Source: Hevea brasiliensis
Lineage: Eukaryota > Streptophyta > Magnoliopsida > Malpighiales > Euphorbiaceae
DNA: 64,000 nucleotides
Direction of reading: 5' to 3'
Assembly (NCBI RefSeq): GCF_030052815.1
Contig: NW_026614721.1
Span: forward strand, 62,001 to 126,000
Positions 26,034 through 37,942 of this stretch are shown piece after piece. A program made the position numbers and the translations under genes. The notes beneath the pieces are model-generated. The model had not been told where the DNA came from. It did no database searches and worked only from the letters and a program-made list of their open reading frames with translations. Every line of letters begins with the position of its first letter. Position 1 is the stretch's first letter.

Positions 26034-26541
26034 TAAAGTCTAGACAAAAGCATGGTGTTTTTACCACAAAATCGAGTAACCAACAACTCTACATCTACTA
26101 CTCGCCAACTAGGCATGCAACAAGGAAGAACACAAGTCAATCACAGGGTTTGCCATTTTCATGGGACCAAACCTCATCTCTTCAGCTTAATGAATACAAG
26201 CCATAGTCGCACACTTATATCTATTCGAAGCAAACTACCACTCTATTGGAGCTACAACCGTATAGGTAACTTGGTTAATGTACTTTCTATGTGAACTATC
26301 CTTTGCACCCTCACAACCTCTAACTTTGTCAAATACTATTTTTCATAATCGTATGAAGCACATTGAGGTTGAGTTCCACTATGTCCATGATAGGGTAGCT
26401 AAGTCACACTTGATGTACACTACATCTCCATAAAAGACCAATTTGCAAACATTTTTACAAAGGGATTGTCCAAACCTCTCCATGACCTACTCAAAACAAA
26501 GCTTACAATTATACCAACTCCTTATTAGAATTGAGGTGGCG
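26034..26541 (+). pseudogene. Old Copia element: RNase H end, resumed after the nested insertion
   Basis: After the repeated TAAAG the Copia reading continues in shifting frames. The clearest stretch is around 26330-26430 (SNTIFHNRMKHIEVEFHYV), the RNase H C-terminal motif normally read as HxRTKHIEvdyHfv. It is followed by the end of the protein near 26525 (LRIEVA, usually LRGGV). This completes the RT fragment that broke off at 16061. Confidence 0.8.
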
Positions 26542-26878
26542 TGATAAGGGTTCATCAGATTGCATCATTGTGTATTTATCTCTATGCATGCTTATCCTAA
26601 TATATGTAACTAACTAGCTCAAAGCTTATCATGTACATGTATAAATTCTCATGATAGAAATATAATAAATTAGGTTTTTGTCTCATGTTATCAATTGTAA
26701 ATAATTGTATTGACATATATAATTAAGTCACATTGTCTATCTTAAGTGTCATATGTGAGTTATAATGTGCAAAGAATAGAAAAGCAAAATAAAAGTTAGA
26801 CATTAAAAATGTTTGAACTATTATTTGTATTTTATTTGTTTTAATAAAGACACACGTTCAATGCGAAGAGAAAATACC
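26542..26878 (+). repeat. Possible start of the 3' LTR of the old Copia, otherwise empty
   Basis: The bases ttgaggtggcg followed by tgataaggg look like the purine tract and LTR start found after Copia RNase H. No matching 5' LTR survives, so the right end cannot be set. No genes are seen up to the hAT terminus. Confidence 0.35.
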
Positions 26879-27504
26879 TAGGGATGTCAATGGGTAGGGT
26901 ACTCGCGAATTTTAAGATATCCAAACCTGAACCTGTATATATATGTGCTACCCAAATCTATCCCAAATCTGAATAAAATATATATTATACAATCCGAACC
27001 CATCCCGAATCCGATTACTAATATCTGCGTACTACCCGAACTCGACCAAACCCATTATTTTTTTAAGCATTTTTGCTGGAAAAATGGAAAAAAAAAATCC
27101 AACCGAACTCGAACTCGAACATTGCAAATTTAGTCAATAAACAACATAATACTAAATATTAACCAAAGTTTTCATAATCCAAACAACATAATACATAAAA
27201 CATGATAAAAATATCATCACATTACATGCTAAATGATAATAATTTAAACAAAAAAATATAAAAATAAGAAGTTCAAAAATACAACACTTCTAAAACAACT
27301 CATACAACTCATAGAAACACAATCTTCGAACATCAAAATCTCCAAGGCTTGATGAAAATTCCTTCAATATCTTCAAAAATAAATTACAAAAAAAGATTTA
27401 GAATATTACACTTTATAAAACCATACATATTATAATATTAACAGTTATGCACAAAAACTTAAGAGAAAAAGACATAGTCATATTGAAATTGTAAAATACA
27501 TGCT
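26879..27504 (-). mobile_element. 3' end of a hAT transposon: terminal repeat and non-coding tail
   Basis: tagggatgtcaatgggtagg at 26879 resembles the terminal inverted repeats of plant hAT elements, and CCCGAACTCGACC-like subterminal motifs follow (27030-27120). The transposase gene ends at 27505 on the minus strand, so this is its downstream side. No matching terminus was found on the other side, so the element is probably truncated there. Confidence 0.6.
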
Positions 27505-29808
27505 TCATTCCTCATCTTCCTCAACATCACATAAACAACTTGCTTCCTCAGTTGAACAAGAAGCTAAAACATTAAAAGAAAAACAAAAAAAATAAATCAA
27601 AAAAATTAAACATTGGTTAGTTTTACATTTAAAGTAAAAAGTATAAAAATTAAAAGAGTTGATAAATGTGATAGTTACCTTCAATTACAGGCCATAACCA
27701 ATTTTGTGAGCACATCAATGCTTCTAAAATATCCTCACATAGCCTACTTCGATGAATACTTACAACTCTACCACCAGTACTAAAAGCAAACTCAGATGTA
27801 ACAGTAGACACTAGCACGGCTAAGAAATCTTGAGTAATCTGTTGTAATGTAGGATATTTTATCCCGTTTGCCTTCCACCAAGTAAGAATATCAAAATCTT
27901 GCATCCAAGGAAAAATAGGCTCCTCAAGAAAATGATCTAATTCAAATTTCACATGAACATTGCTAGAGGAAGAGCTAAGAAAGGCAACTAGATTATTCAA
28001 ATCTTTACTTTCGGTCACTTGAGCAAGTAGAATTGAAGAGACACCAGGAGATTCAGGCGTGACTTTAGATTGGCAATCAGTGAGCAAATTATAACAAGTT
28101 GTCTTAACTTGCTCAATCTCACTCCATGCATTCTCACAATAAATTATAGGAAAATAATATTCCACCACTTTCATCTTATACCGAGGATCCAATATCATAG
28201 CTACAGCTAAAATAATATGAACCACACTCCAATATTTCTCAAACTTCTCAAACATTTTGCTAGACATGGCCTTTATAATCTCATCATCATAATTCATCCA
28301 TTCCACCATTTTATTTCTCATTTGACAAATTGAAAAAAAGAAACAATTGGATATTGGAAAATTTCTCCCATAAAACAATTTAGTGATGGTATAAAAATTT
28401 TTTAATTTTTTTGCAACCTTATTTTCCAGTTCCCAATCAAGCTCAGTAAGTACATTAGTATATTGTTTTTCCCTAATCCTCAATCTAGGAAAGACATCCT
28501 TATACTAAATTGCTATTTGAAGCATCAGATATGTTGAATTCCAATGAGTTTTACAATCTAAACTCAACTTTTTCCCATAGGAAAGCTTCAATTGTTTAGC
28601 CACTTCCTCAAAATTTTCAACTCTTTGAGGAGTGGTTGACCAAAATGCTACACTATCCCTAATTCTTGCAAGTGAATGCTCAATAGTGGATAACCCATCC
28701 TTCATAACATGATTCAAAATATGCGCACAACACCTCATATGCAATATGGCCTCATCACATAAAAGATCACCATACAATTTTTCAAGAACTATAGAGATCA
28801 TACCATCATTTGTAGTTATCTACTGTGATTGTAGAAATTTTTGTCTCTATATTCCATTTGGTAAAAGCATCCATCAACTGTCTTGCAAGCTCTTCCTTTG
28901 TATGAGGCATTGGTGCATAAACAAAGTTACACATTGACAATGAAAAAGTAAGAAAAATTAACATGTAAAATATATAATCATTAAGCATTTTAAGAAAGAT
29001 AGGCAAATTATCATAAAATGTGATTTTGTGGCACCCATGCATCATCAATATAATGTGTAGTGATGGACATATAACCTTTCTCTTGATTTGATGTCCACAT
29101 GTATGTGGTGATTGCTATTCGACTCTTTAGTTTCTCTAACTGTTTGTATAGTTTCTCATGATTAATATCATAGATATTCAAAATGTCTTTCCTAATAGTA
29201 TTTCGAGAAACCATTTTGAAAAGTGGTTGAAGACTAGCAACAAATATTTTAAATCCCACATGTTGAACAATTGATAGAGGGTACTCATGTAATATGATAG
29301 CAGATGCCAATTCTCTTTTTGAAAGCTCTTGATCAAATGTAAAATTCCCAAATTGCACATTGCCATCATTTTTTCTATCTAAATAAATTTGTTTTTACTT
29401 TTGTAGACAAGTGGATATGTCTTGATTGTTCTTCTTCTGACACTTTTCTATATGATTATGCAAAGATTTAGTACCATTTTTGCTATTAGCCTTAAGACTT
29501 GACTTGCAATGATGACAAATTGCAAAATCATCCCCATTGCGATTATCAAAGTGATCCTAAACAGAGGATGTCAACTTCCTTTTTTTTCCCAATTGGCTAG
29601 TTGGAGGAAGGCTATGGGTGGGATTTGTATTTGCGATGGGCAATTGTGTTTGGTTAGGATTGTTTAGTGTTACTAGCTTATCAATACTGATATTATCAGA
29701 TGATAGGGCATCGACACCCTCAACTGACTGAGAAATAGAATGACTGTCTTTACAACTATCAGATGATTGAGTAACAGAAGCAGCGTCACTACAAGCATAA
29801 AAACTCAT
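27505..29808 (-). pseudogene. hAT-family transposase with BED zinc finger, decayed
   Basis: On the minus strand, an N-terminal low-complexity part (29808 to about 29560) leads to a BED-type finger (FAICHHCKSS...HNHIEKC, about 29545-29450), the transposase core (29370-28800) and the C-terminal hAT dimerisation region (ELDHFLEEP, LTWWKANGIKYPTL, STVTSEFAFS; about 27950-27730). The last intron appears as a GT-AG pair at 27678-27564. The final exon (27563-27505) encodes an acidic tail ending VEEDEE. A second intron or insertion probably lies near 28960-29030. Damage: a TAG where Trp is expected (29556-29554), a TAA near 29395, a TAG at 28507-28505 and a frameshift near 28814. It would have bound the element ends and catalysed cut-and-paste transposition. 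It is inactive here. Confidence 0.87.
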
Positions 29809-30480
29809 CTCAAAATACCCTAAAAATAAATAATAAAAACAAAATCATAATGCTAATATATCATAATTATAGAACATCTATTGCTCACCCTTGAAATAAA
29901 GACTATAATATCATTAAAATCTAATAACTTTATATGCAAAAAGAATTGGAGAGCTTATACATGAAAATGCATGCATTAACTAAATTACCATTAGTTAATA
30001 CTATCATAATAAACTTAGTAATAAACTTGTTAAATCTATAAAACTTAGGTTTATAATATAAAAAGTTTTGATGAGGTAAAAGTAGTTATAATCTGAATTA
30101 CAAAATTTAAGCCTATAAGGTTTTTTCTCTAACCACCAAGAAATGAAGTTAAGTTTTAGCAATATTCAGATGCCACACACAACTATTAAGGGTCTCCAAA
30201 TTTTATCTTCACACATCTTGAAATTGTTTTTCACTTTAAAACCTCATTTCAAATCTATTATTTTATCTCTCGTAATACATTTTGACATATTATAACTATG
30301 AGAGTGCCTATTAGCCTACAACTACATATCTATCAATGGAATAAATGACCAAAAGAATTTTCAACATAGACGTTGGCCACACATAGGGGAATCTCACATT
30401 TATTCATGATCATATATAAGCCAAACTAGTGAGATATAAAAAATAGTTTGGATATATATATACACGGTGAGTAGTACATT
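29809..30480. other. AT-rich stretch upstream of the hAT gene, nothing recognised
   Basis: No ORF, terminal repeat or known motif could be identified. It may contain the hAT 5' untranslated region. The missing 5' terminal repeat is expected here but was not found. Confidence 0.4.
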
Positions 30481-31026
30481 AAAGATTTAACTAAACATAG
30501 ACAAATACTAAATCAATTGCTTAAAAAAGATGTTAAATATATCTAGACTAATAAACATACTAAAAAGGTAAGGGAATTAAAAGAATATTGTAAAAATTTA
30601 CCAAGATTAACATTAGCTTTAGAAGAAGATAATTTATTTGTAGAGATTAACGCATGTGATGAATATTGGGAAGGAGTACTATAAACAGTAGATAATAAAA
30701 TTTGTAGATATGCATCAGGTACCTTTAAACCAAATGAAATAAATTACCATAGTAATGAAAAAAGAATTATTAAAAATAGCTTTAAAAAGCTTTGTTATTT
30801 TTTGTTACCTAAAGAATTTCTTGTTAGAACTAACAATACGCAGGTAAAAGCTTTCATCTTCAATAATCTTCCAAATGAAGTACAATATAAGAGACTCATA
30901 CATTGGCAAACATATTTTCAGGAGTTTAAGTTCAAAATATAACATGTTAAAGGTAAAGAAAATTATGTTGCTGATATGCTAACCAGAGAAGGTTTTGTGC
31001 AGGAAATAAGCATTATAAATCAATGA
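30481..31026 (+). pseudogene. Endogenous pararetrovirus (Caulimoviridae) RT C-terminus and RNase H fragment
   Basis: One continuous frame from 30481 shows the end of the RT (LKEYCKNLPRL) and RNase H with RYASGTFKP and NYHSNEK. The GTFKP / NYHSNEK wording is characteristic of plant pararetroviruses rather than of Copia or Gypsy. In-frame stops at 30544, 30682 and 30940 and a final TGA at 31024 show it is dead. The first RNase H Asp is replaced by Asn (EINACDEYW). No upstream capsid, movement or RT catalytic part is present. It is an integrated genomic fossil, not an active virus. Confidence 0.85.
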
Positions 31027-31030
31027 TAAA

Positions 31031-31460
31031 ATGGACTCCGAAGCAAAGGAGCAGATACTTGATAAACTTGAATAGAATATTCTACCAAATTCATTTGTTT
31101 AGGATTTTTTTTTTCAATAAAAATCCTTCAAACAAAATGACGATAAAACAACTTGGGGAATATACCCAAGAACACATGTCAGTGATAAAAAAGATGAAAG
31201 TACTTTCTTAAGAATTCCATCAAATGTGTGATAAAGTTTTAAATCTTTACAAGAATCAGTATCAAAAAGTTGCTAATTTTGTTACAATGGAATCGGTTGA
31301 TAATTCATACGAGATAGATCGCAATGGTATATGGCCTAGGGTAATCTTTTACCCTAAATATGATGATACGATAATTGTTAAATTATGTTATAAGTTTGGA
31401 TTCATCGGTGAAATCTACCTGAGGTCCAATCGAGATGTTATACTCCAAATGCAGTAAAAA
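31031..31460 (+). pseudogene. Possible second pararetrovirus reading frame remnant
   Basis: An ATG lies just after the RNase H stop (31031). The first codons give a charged MDSEAKEQILDKLE start, then stops and a frame change, then an open stretch at 31224-31457. Florendovirus-type genomes have a second frame of unknown function after the polyprotein, so this position fits, but I recognise no domain. An A-run of about a dozen bases follows at 31457. Confidence 0.35.
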
Positions 31461-33008
31461 AAAAAACTCATAATTCTTCATTCAGTATAACACAGCCAAG
31501 TAAGCGAATTTGCATAACAAAAAAAAATCACAACATGAAAGGCATAGCAAATCGTCAAAGATTTATACAAAAGCCACAGGAAAATAAATAGGAAAATTAT
31601 CACTCAGCATCCCTTTTTCACATAATGATAATGAAACACCATAGAAAAAATAACACTTGATAAAACCCTCAAAATAAGATGCACACTTACCAAAATAGTT
31701 TTTTATACCAGCACAAACAGAGAGAGGTTGAATGAGAGCCAAGACTGAGGGAGAGAGCATGTGGATTGGGCGATCGACGTAAGATAATAGGTGACTATCT
31801 GGTTGGGCGGTGACTTGGTAGAATGAAAGAAAATAAGATATGAGAATGTGATTTAGGTTAGGGTTATTCACTTATTTGTGACCCTGCTTCTTTTGAAACG
31901 ACATAGTTTTTAGGTAATAAATAAAAATCTTTCTATTTTAAAAAATAATAGCTAAATTGAAAAATAATTAGTTTATAGTGAAGTAATAATTCAAAGATTT
32001 AATAAAGTCTAAATTATTGATAATAAAAGAATTAACTTGGAGAATCTGGAAGTTTTACAAAAGATAGAGATAATTATATTATAAATCAAAATTTAATTGC
32101 TAGTGTAACCACTTGCCACAACTGCAAGGTATCAAATTTCAAAATTAATGCTACCCTTGATGCAGCACATACTGCACATTTTGTTTAGTAATTATAGTTA
32201 AAAAAAAAAAAACCAAATAATAGAGTTAAATTTCAAACCTCCATCAGACAAACTAAATATAAATGATGAAATAAAATAAATTTAGATGTGATTGGTTTAT
32301 AATTCTTAAGTTTGTTTGCAGTTGAGTTTAGAGTGATTATTTCAAAACAGATTTTTATTTTAAATATGACTTATTATTTTTTTAAAATTAAATTAATAAG
32401 AATTACTATTGATTATAATTTTTCTTTTTCATAATTGTTTATTTCAAAAAACTTGAAAGGTAAAATTACTAATGATATTATTGAATGAATATGATGAATT
32501 TGATGTTCTCACAAAATAATGGCAAGTTTAATATTTTTTTTTTCTATTCTATAAAGTGCCAAAACTTATATATACTTTTATTTCTCTTTACAGGTCTTAT
32601 CATAATTGATGAAGCATTTGGATATTTACCTTGCTCGTGATGCAATTTCTTAAGCTTATTCAAAATCAAGTCTCATTCAGAATCAATTGTAATATATATA
32701 TTTAAAATTAAAGTGATTGTTGATTTTCAATTTTTAAAATAGTAGTGGATATATTTAATTTATTTTACATTTTATATTGGACAAAATACTGTGCTTAATT
32801 TTCATAATTTATTAATAAAAAAATATGACATTTATCTTGATGCCAATTATATTTATTTTTTAAACTTGCATTTTTTTTAATTGTGAAAAATTAAGGTTAT
32901 TAATTACAAAAATTACAATTGCCATGTCATTCATTGATTATAATTGAACATATTATTCATTGATTATAATTTAATATATAGTTATGAGAAAGTAATGATA
33001 AATTGAGA
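31461..33008. other. AT-rich stretch, no gene recognised
   Basis: A minus-strand open frame of 102 codons (31563-31871) has no recognisable domain and is poorly supported. Upstream of it, near 31898, lies aaacgacatagttttt, which resembles a decayed aaacgacgtcgtttt palindrome. Otherwise only homopolymer-rich AT sequence is seen. Confidence 0.4.
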
Positions 33009-34329
33009 GAAAGTGTAACACCCTCACATTGGACAGTTCTGTACATTCTACTGTCCCGGTAACTAAGGCCTGTTCGAACAGCTAGAATATTGAGAACCAT
33101 AATTAAATTACAGAGAGAAGTCATAAATTAGATGAATAAAGATTTAGTGAGGTTGGGTAAAAATAAGAAAAATGAAACATAAATAGGTTAAATGAGCCTA
33201 GGTCCCGGCGATGGGTGACTGACCCGGGAAGCGACTGCGAGCACAGTTGCTATCCTAAATTCTTGTGGGATCTCATGACATCATTAGTTAAGGGATAATT
33301 ACGAAACTATTGAAAACTAGAAAATCATGGAAATAAAATGGGAACAAGTGCAAATAAGTGAATAAGAACTTAAGGACTTATCGGGCATTATTAAAAGATA
33401 GATTACAACCCGATGAGGGGCATTTTGGTCAATTTACTTTTAGAGGTGACTTTTGACTTAAATTTCCATTAAATTATGTGAGATTAAAATATTGAAAGAA
33501 AGAATTAAAAATGAATTAGTGTAGGGAAAGAAAAGAAAAAGAAAAGAAAATTTCTAATTTTAAATTGCTTTATGACATAAGCATGACACATTGATGACAC
33601 AATTAAAATTAAAATTATTGATTAGTTAAATTTAGGGATAAATATGTATAAATGAAGACAAAAATAAAAAGTTAGAAATTATCTTCTTCTTCCCAAGAGT
33701 GGCCAGCTCACCTATTTTCCCTCTCTCACCATTTCCTCCATTTTCAAGTGAAGTTCAAGCTTGGAAATCCTACTTTCATCCACAAATCTCACCCAAAATT
33801 AGTAGAAAACTTAGAATCAACACTAAATTAGAAGATTTGGAAGTAAGAAATTGGGAGAAAGTGGAAGATTAGAAGAGTTGGAAGCACTCCATTAGAGGTA
33901 AGCTTTCTTTTAAGCTAACTTGGCTATGTATGCATGGAAATAAGCTTGGATATGAGGACTTAACTTTAAAAATCATAAAAATTATGCATGAATCTTGATG
34001 TAAGAATTTCAGCCAGCTTAGGAGCCTTAGGGTTTTGGTATGTTTTAAATGAATTGAGCATGGAATTGAGCTTATATGAAGTGGTATTCATGAGTTAGGT
34101 GTTGAGCTTGCATGAATTCGCATGAGTTTGAAAGATGGAAAAATTAGGGTTTATGGGAAAATAGGGCTATTGTGATATCTGAAGCAATTGATGTTTATAA
34201 GGCCTAATTATGGTCATTTGGTATGTTTTAGCTCAGAATTTATGTTGAATTGATGAAAGGAATTGATGGACTTGTAGTGTGTTGAGTTTTTGAAATTCTA
34301 GGCCATTGAGTCCAGTAGGGTTAAATTAG

Positions 34330-35230
34330 TATATATTGAGCTGCATAGCTCCAATTAGTATTAGGTCAATTGGAGATGAAACCTAAGACATAATTCTAGA
34401 AATGTCATGAAAACACCTAATCTAGAAAAGGACCATAGGTTGCCCTAAATTGGGCTTGAATCCGGATTGCAATTCTGGACCTAACAAAAAATGACCAAAT
34501 GAATAGTACTTAGTAAATTAGGCATAACTCACCCTAGAAATTTCCAAATTAGATGCTTCTTAAACCAATGGAAACCTAAGGCATAGGAGAACAGTTCTTA
34601 TGAAGACCATAGAGCTAAATTATGACCCTAATTTGATCAAATTACTGGACAAATTTGGTCCAGCAAATCTGCCCTAATTTTGGACTAACCTGGAAATTCT
34701 TGACAATTGCCTATCTGACCAGTTTTGGCAAAATTGCCATAACATAGGCTATAAAAATGAAAATTAGGTAATTCCAAAGCTAAAATTCTCATAAGACCTA
34801 AAACTACAAATTTCATGTTTTGACCTGAACCCAGTTCTTAAGGTAAGATAGAGAAATTATTGGAATAAGAGAGGAATTGTTGGAATAAGTAAGGAATCCT
34901 AAATTTGGAATTCCTGCTCCTTGGCAAATTGGCCCTGTTACCTCCGAATGGTTGTTAGGCAATTACTTCCTCTACAAAACTCTAATGGAAGTGATTCAAA
35001 ATAATTTGGAAACCTAAGATAAAACCTAAAATATTACTTTAGGGACCAAGGCCAAATTATGAGCTTAAGATGCCTGGATATAGAATGCAAGGTTAAGGTA
35101 TAAATTTGAAAAACCTGGAACTTCAGGATATGACACCTGGAACAGTATCTAATGTTTTGGCCATAACTTGAGCTACAAAATTTTAAATTAAGTGATTCAA
35201 ATTGGAAATTAAACCTAACACATAGAGGAA
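34330..35230 (+). repeat. Five diverged modules of about 200 bp inside LTR-C
   Basis: Segments anchored near 34343, 34523, 34738, 34960 and 35161 each show a cataact-like core, then ctaNaaaa, then a ccaaattt-like core and later ggaaacctaagacata. Spacing is 180-222 bases. Divergence is too high for a recent duplication. Family-B LTRs show three such modules (48290, 48488, 48700). Confidence 0.5.
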
Positions 35231-36469
35231 TAATTTTAACAAAGAACACTTCATCAATTTATGATTAGAATTAGGTTGAATTTGGGTTCTAATGTCAGGT
35301 TTCAAATCTGCACTAAGTCTAAAATCAATTAGAACTTGGGAATTCATTAGAATTTTGTTTAGTTAATTATGAATGGAACTTAGAATGAGTATTAAGGTTT
35401 GGTAATTGTTTGATTTCAGAGGAGAAGGGAAAGCTTAAGACATAAAGAAAGGGAATCCATTGAGGTTTGTGCACAACTAACTTCTTTCTTGTTTTTGATT
35501 TTGCAATGGACTTGAAAGAGTTATGATTTTTCTTATGCATCTAAGAATCATTTATATTGTTTTGAAGATTGTGAATTGTGAAATGAATTTATATTATGGA
35601 AAGGCGGATGTTGGCCCTTGATTTCATTGTAGCAAGGCGGTGGGCCGGTATTTGAATGTATTTTGAAGTGCTTTTGTGAAATTGATGTGTTGCCAACCAT
35701 GTGCATGAATTTACAATAATTAAATATGTTTAGTGATTTACAAATGTGTTTTGTGAATGAAATTTCTTTAAATATATTTTGAAACCACAGTTGACATGGC
35801 AATGTGATTGTGTTCCTCATTAGCTTGTCTAGTGAGATAATATTGATATGACCTCCTCCACTTGTTGGGGTTGAGTTTCCACCCTATCTAGCTTGCCAGT
35901 TGAGGTTAAGTTTGAATGAATACTCATATATACTAGCTAGTCTTTGGTGCCTCCCTTTGGCTTCGGTTATTGGAGGAGTTTACTTTGCTTTGTCATGGTG
36001 TACAATATGACATTTATCGAAAATTTTGTGTCATGGGCCCAACTGTGTGAATTATTGACAACACCCTTAAATTATGCATATTTTGATAAAAGGTGATTGA
36101 ACAATGTTTGTAAATGGTTAAGAATATTTTACTATTTCATGGTTCAAGAAAAATGTGAATAATTAAAATGTTTTAATTTGATTTGGTCAATTGTAATTAC
36201 TTGATCAAAATGTCATTCAAGGAAATGAATTGCATGATTAAAAATATTGATTTTGGTTTTATGAATTACGAAGATTTAAATATTCCAAGCTCTTTTTTAT
36301 GATTTGTCAAAGTATGTTTTGTATTGAGTTTTCAATTATTAGTTGTGTACCATTGAGTTCACCGCTCAGTGATAGCTTTGTATGCTATCGCAGGTGAAAA
36401 AAAAAAGGATATAGCAACCGAGTAAGACTACTTGAAGCTGTGAATTGAAGTTGTATTGGAACTATCTTC

Positions 36470-36500
36470 AGGTATATCATAGGTATATCATAGGTATATC
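36470..36500 (+). repeat. 11-bp tandem repeat in LTR-C
   Basis: aggtatatcat is repeated at 36470, 36481 and, in part, 36492. Confidence 0.9.
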
Positions 36501-36942
36501 CTTGTACATTAGATTTTGATATAATCATGTAGTTATTTATATGTAATTACATTCGAGCAGTTATATAGAAACATTTGTAATATCATTTTGGGACTTTAAT
36601 CAAATGCAATTTATTATAATATTATTTTTTCTGAGTTTGAACTTTTGTAAATTTTATAATATTAATTTCCTTAATTCCAATGGATGTCAATTTATAATCA
36701 AATGTTTCTTGTATTGAAAATGTAAAAGCTGTATTCCTTTTGGTTTGTGGATGAAAGAAAGAAATTTTTGAATGATTATTTATTTAATTATGTCATATGA
36801 TTGCCACAGGTGGTTTTTAACAGGTTTAAAAGAATTGTTTTATATAGTTTTAGCCATAACCACGCGGATTTTTTGCAAAATTCTAAAAATGCTATGGGAT
36901 CATGTTTTATCTTACAGAGGAGTAAGATGTTACGTGTTTTAG

Positions 36943-36954
36943 TGGTATCAGAGC
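36943..36954 (+). other. Primer binding site of element C
   Basis: tggtatcagagc, complementary to the 3' end of initiator Met-tRNA, lies directly after the LTR. Confidence 0.92.
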
Positions 36955-37118
36955 TAGTTTTTAATGTAAGTTTTGAATTGTCAATTGAAATATTTTTCGA
37001 TAAGTACAACTACTCAAATGTTTGATACATATAATACATTTACATCATGAATATGAACTAATGGGGAGAAATCTCCTTGTGTTGGTTGTTGTGGAGATAG
37101 AAAATCCTGTGAATAGAT

Positions 37119-37942
37119 ATGGAAGAGGGGGATAAAGGGGTAGAGCAGTATGTTGCAACTGACGTATAGGAAGAGGCCCCAGCTCCTCTGAGTGTTGGAG
37201 GCCAGGCTGCACCAGCCCACCTATACAAATTATTGCACAAATAGCCCAGCAGATGGTGGCATTCTTTCAACAAATGGCTAATAATATGTCAGCCCAAGCC
37301 CAAGTACAAACCCAACCCCCACAATGACAACGTCAAAAGGGGAAGGATGTGACGCCTACTGGCCAAAGTTCAGGAAGCAACTTGGGAAAAAGAAAATATT
37401 TTGGGGGACCTCACACTCATAGGTATGACAGAGGCAGATCTGCAGGGCAGAGGCCACCAAGATTCAGTTAGCAGACAACTAGAAGTTGCTTTCCTATCCA
37501 TACCTGTGATGCTTATAGTAAATTACACGGGGGTATTTGCTATAAGGCCACTGGAGCCTATTACAATTGTGGTAGAATCGGGTATTTTGCTAGAGATTGT
37601 ACTAGAGTGTGTCAACCTATGCCACATACTAAACCAGAGGGATCAATCCAAGGTTTTGTTTCCAGAGGTTCACAGACAGTCAGTAGGGGCAGAGGCAGAG
37701 GTAGAGGCAATAATTCTGGCAATCATGGCACAATGGACCAACCCGAGCAGAAGGGTGCACCAAACAGGGTGTACACCATGCGACAAGGGGAAGAAGCAGA
37801 GACTTCAGACATAGTTATCAGTACGTTCTCAATCTTTGAAAGGAATGATTTTGTACTATTTGATTTCGGCTCTACTCATTCGTATGCTAGTGCTAAAATT
37901 ATGTGTTCTACTGCTATTCCCTTGCATGGAAATGCATTTTGA
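37119..37942 (+). pseudogene. Element C gag/protease remnant with the gag core deleted
   Basis: MEEGDKGVEQ at 37119 matches the gag start of Gypsy-1 and -2, and AQQMVAFFQQMANN near 37250 matches their N-terminal part. The sequence then jumps near 37320 straight to the basic tail, skipping the whole capsid-like core. A partial zinc knuckle (YNCGRIGYFARDC, about 37565), a Gly/Arg-rich repeat (RGRGRGRG) and the protease start (VLFDFGSTHSY, about 37850) follow. Stops and frame changes are present. Such a gag could not assemble particles. Confidence 0.82.

Larger units (their letters stand above)
33014..36934 (+). repeat. 5' LTR of element C (about 3921 bp)
   Basis: It starts tgtaacaccctcacattgg and ends in cttacagaggagtaagatgt plus tacg, nine bases before the primer site; the usual terminal ca reads cg here. 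It contains the conserved gcgatgggtgac and gggcattttggtca blocks, a purine tract (33529-33551), five diverged modules about 200 bp apart (34330-35180) and a small 11-bp tandem repeat (36470-36500). Confidence 0.88.

Noticed and set aside
26052..26294. Open frame of 80 codons after the nested insertion as a new gene
   Set aside because: The same stretch in other frames gives a decayed Copia RNase H, so this frame is a shadow.
31563..31871. Minus-strand open frame of 102 codons as a host gene
   Set aside because: No recognisable domain, and it is an isolated frame in AT-rich DNA with no clear exon structure.
33014..36934. Host gene hidden in the 3.9-kb LTR of element C
   Set aside because: The region is repeated at 44176-46992 and has no long open frame; it is LTR sequence.
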